The position numbers were made by a program, and so were the translations under genes. This document shows positions 61,121 to 64,000 of a stretch of 64,000 nt of DNA, in pieces. This DNA comes from Cyanoderma ruficeps (lineage: Eukaryota; Chordata; Aves; Passeriformes; Timaliidae). Where the stretch lies: positions 2,101,521 through 2,165,520 of the forward strand of contig VZDJ01000090.1 of NCBI GenBank assembly GCA_008694505.1, given 5' to 3'. Positions within the stretch are counted from its first letter, which is position 1; every line of letters starts with the position of its first letter. The notes beneath the pieces were generated by a model, which saw only the letters and a list, made by a program, of their open reading frames with translations, was not told the origin of the DNA and did not search any database.

Positions 61121-64000
61121 CTTGGAATCTCCTATTTCCCATGCTGAATTATCCCAAGTGTTTTAGACTGTGCTCCGATCCTCTGTCTCTATCCTTATTG
61201 CCTTCATATTTGTGGCCCTCCCTTTGGACTTGCTGCCATGGGAGAAACAACCCACAGTGAGGCTTCAGAGCCACCTGGAGGAGAAAGTCCTCTTCCTGAC
61301 CCAGAGCTGAGCCCAAGCTCACTTGTAGCAGCAGCATTCCTGCAAAGCCAAACCCTCAGTGGTCCCTGTAATGACATGCCTGCCCCAGCCACGTCATGCT
61401 ACAGAAGAGGCTGAAGAGACGGGGCTCCTCTGCACATGACATTCCATCCAGAACATCCCTGCCTATGGAATTTCCTTCATGTCCTGCTGTAGGCCATTGG
61501 ACACCATGGATCTTCCTTTACTCCATCTCCTCCCACTGCCTGCCTCCTGTGTCCTCACTTCTCTTTCCTCAGGAAACACCAAGTGCCTGAGCCGCCCTGA
61601 CCAAACTGTGCCAGCTCCCCACAGGGAATGCAGCTGGGTGTACAGCTCCTGTCTGTGCACCTCTGTCTGACCTATGAAAGTGAATCCTCTCTCTGTGTCC
61701 CAGAGAGAGAGGAGAATTCCTGCTGGAGACAAGGTGCCCAGGAGATCTGGCTTCCTAATCCAGTGGGAGGAGTTAGATGAACAGCAGTGCGTGGTGGCTG
61801 CAGGTGCACATGCACAGCTGGAGGCAGCAGGGAGACACAGCGTGTAGGGACAGTAGGTTCGTATCTAGGGACATATGGAAGAAAGAGGATGTAGACGTGC
61901 AAAAATCCAAACAAATCAGCACTGGAAGAAAGCACTGATCCCAACTCCAACAGCTGCCTGCTCCTGTTCCCCTCCCTGGCTGCAGCAGGATGAAATCCTG
62001 CTAGCAGAACAAATGTCTGTTTACACCTATACAATGTGATTCTTCAAGTGAGGGTCTCTCCATCTACACCTGGAGACCAGGCTCTGCAGTGCACAGCTTC
62101 TCCCAACACCAGCCTCAGGTGCTGGGCTTGGAACTGCCCAGAGACCTCCTTGGGACTTCCTTGTCCAGGGTCTTTGGCACCATTCCCACGGGTTTCCGAC
62201 TTTTGCCATGCAGGACTCCCCTTTAGGCCTCCCCTCTGCAAGAACTCTTAGCACACAAGCAGGACAAGGAGCACATTTCCTGTCTCCCCTCCTCCAGACA
62301 AGAGCCATCCCAGCACAGGAAGGTTCTGCCTGCAGTGGTGAAGCCAGCTGGAGGTGCACAGCCCCTGAAGGACAGAGCTGACCAGCACCTTCCTCTGCTG
62401 GGTGTGCACTCCTGGGCTCAGCCTGTGGGGAGCAGCAGCCCCTGCTGGGTCTGGACATGACCCCCTTGCCTTGGCTGTAGAAAGAAGAATCCACATAGGA
62501 TTGCTGCCCCTAGGAACAGAGCAGGAGGAGAACAAGGGTGATTCATCCTGGGAGTTTGGGATGAATCAGGATCTGGAAGAGTCTGTGTCCATGTCCCTGC
62601 GAGCCCTGAGACCCCAAGCCCTGGAGCTCATCACTCCCTGCAAGGCTTGACAACATCCTGAAGACCAACATCTCCGAATCACTGCAGGCAAAGTGGACCT
62701 GAGCCTCTGCATTCCCAACAGTTCTGCCTCATTGGTGAGAGTGAGAGCCAGCAGAGTCCATCTCATGCTTGGGTCCTCCAGAACAACTCTCACAAAGCTC
62801 CATGATAAGGATCCTCCAGTGTCCTCCTGGATTGTTTCTACTTCACTGCTGAAGACAAAGCTCACAAACTGCAGCACAAGTCACAGAGCCTGACAGCTGC
62901 CTCTGTGAGCTGCCCTCACACACTGCTGGGGCTCAGGGCTCTGGGGCTGCTTTCCAAGCTGTGGGAGGGCAAAGCAAGCAGGCACAGAGGGAACAACTTT
63001 CTCTGGGATTAATTCTCTCTTCCTGTATTGTCCCTGCTGCTGGCACTTCTCCTGTGTTTTCTGCCTTCTGCTTTCTTAGCATTTCCTTCCAGGCTACTTG
63101 CCTTTATGTCACTGTGGCAGAAAAGTCTTTCCCTTCAAATCATTTGGAATTCAAGGAAACTGGATAGCAGGACTGATCAGAGGATTCAGGTTGCTGGAGA
63201 AACTGCCATCAACCACTGGGAAAGGGACAACTTCCTCCACCAAGTTAATTTCTGAACACCAGCACACTTGCTGTTCTTTGTACTTGGAACCCTCTCCAGC
63301 CTCACCCACCGCACTGCCATGCTGGTCAGATGGCCTGGACAGCAGCAAGTGATGACAAGGAGGGTGAATGCCAGCAGCTGTGTCAATTGAATAGCTGCAA
63401 CTATTTGAGGGGGAATTTCCCCCCCAAATCACTGCTGTTAAAGAAGAACATGACCACCAGCTTAACAGTAACCAGGGCATTAGGGAAAGGCTTCTGGGGC
63501 ACAGAAGAAACAGTCTCAAAACAAAGTTTAGAAGAAGCAAGAACACTTTAAGAGAGAGAGGAGAGAGAAGTGGGAAGGAAGTGGCCATCGAGCTCAGGCT
63601 GCTCTGCAGCTTGGCCGCCTCTGTCTGTAAGGAGCTCCCTGGCAGCTGAGTGCCGTGGGTGACCTGGCTCAGGGCACAGAGGGGTGCAGCAGGCACAGAG
63701 CCACAGCTCTGCAGTGTGACAACATCACCCTGTGCTGTCACCTGTGCTTCCCAGGCTGCTGGCAGAGGTGTGCATACACACAAACCCCACATCTGCAGTG
63801 GGAAGTGTGTGGGACCCGGGGAACCCCTGCTTCCACAAAGGGGATGTGTTCTTGCAGCTGCACTTCCTGGGGGGCTGGTGGGAGGCTGGAGGCGGCACCA
63901 GTCCTGGGAATGTGTTTTTATGTGGGGTGAGAGCTTATGAACACTAGTTCCACAAAGATGTTTAGAAATGTAGGGTCTGACCCTGCCTGCAGCCTGTTGT
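61121..64000. other. right end, no gene recognised
   Basis: 2.9 kb of moderately GC-rich sequence. The longest open frame is on the minus strand at 63151-63792 (213 codons, Leu- and Ser-rich, no known domain); a 103-codon minus frame lies at 62566-62877. Neither shows flanking splice signals or homology that I recognise. Confidence 0.4.

Overview
This is a gene-bearing stretch of a bird genome. The evidence is split genes with vertebrate GT-AG exons, five fragments with the typical 3' end of avian CR1 LINEs, several avian-type endogenous retrovirus LTRs and an ACTGGGAG minisatellite of the kind common in birds. The LTR types look passerine, but that is an impression and not a proof. There are no operons, CRISPR arrays or phage. 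One unresolved base (N) lies at 35432.

Layout. (1) 429-17826, minus strand: WDR3, a WD-repeat protein of the small-subunit processome. I could place 25 coding exons (888 codons, all in frame); only the last exon (about 50 residues) lies beyond the left edge. (2) About 17.48-18.46 kb: a CpG-rich head-to-head promoter shared by WDR3 and GDAP2, with a CACGTG E-box. (3) 18.0-41.6 kb, plus strand: GDAP2, complete, 13 coding exons, 495 residues, macro domain plus CRAL-TRIO domain, one likely non-coding first exon and a likely poly(A) signal. (4) 42.4-54.3 kb: a retroviral graveyard. An inverted minisatellite is followed by a 5' LTR, a tRNA-Lys-type primer-binding site and broken gag, dUTPase/protease and reverse transcriptase of a class II (beta/ERVK-like) provirus. 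Next come unassigned, probably retroviral sequence, an LTR on the minus strand with three enhancer-like repeats, and an LTR on the plus strand preceded by a polypurine tract. (5) 55.6-60.5 kb: a C-type lectin receptor gene of the CLEC4/CLEC6 type on the plus strand, with one LTR (5-bp target duplication) just upstream of its transmembrane exon and another just past its stop codon. (6) 60.8-64.0 kb: a CR1 fragment and sequence in which I recognise no gene.

WDR3 and GDAP2 are housekeeping genes, neighbours head to head in mammals too, so that half is conserved. The right half is accessory: dead retroviruses around an immune-type lectin whose domain has lost a normally conserved cysteine and whose nearest visible poly(A) signals lie in an LTR. 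I found no clearly new biological system; the lectin and its flanking LTRs are the part most worth testing.
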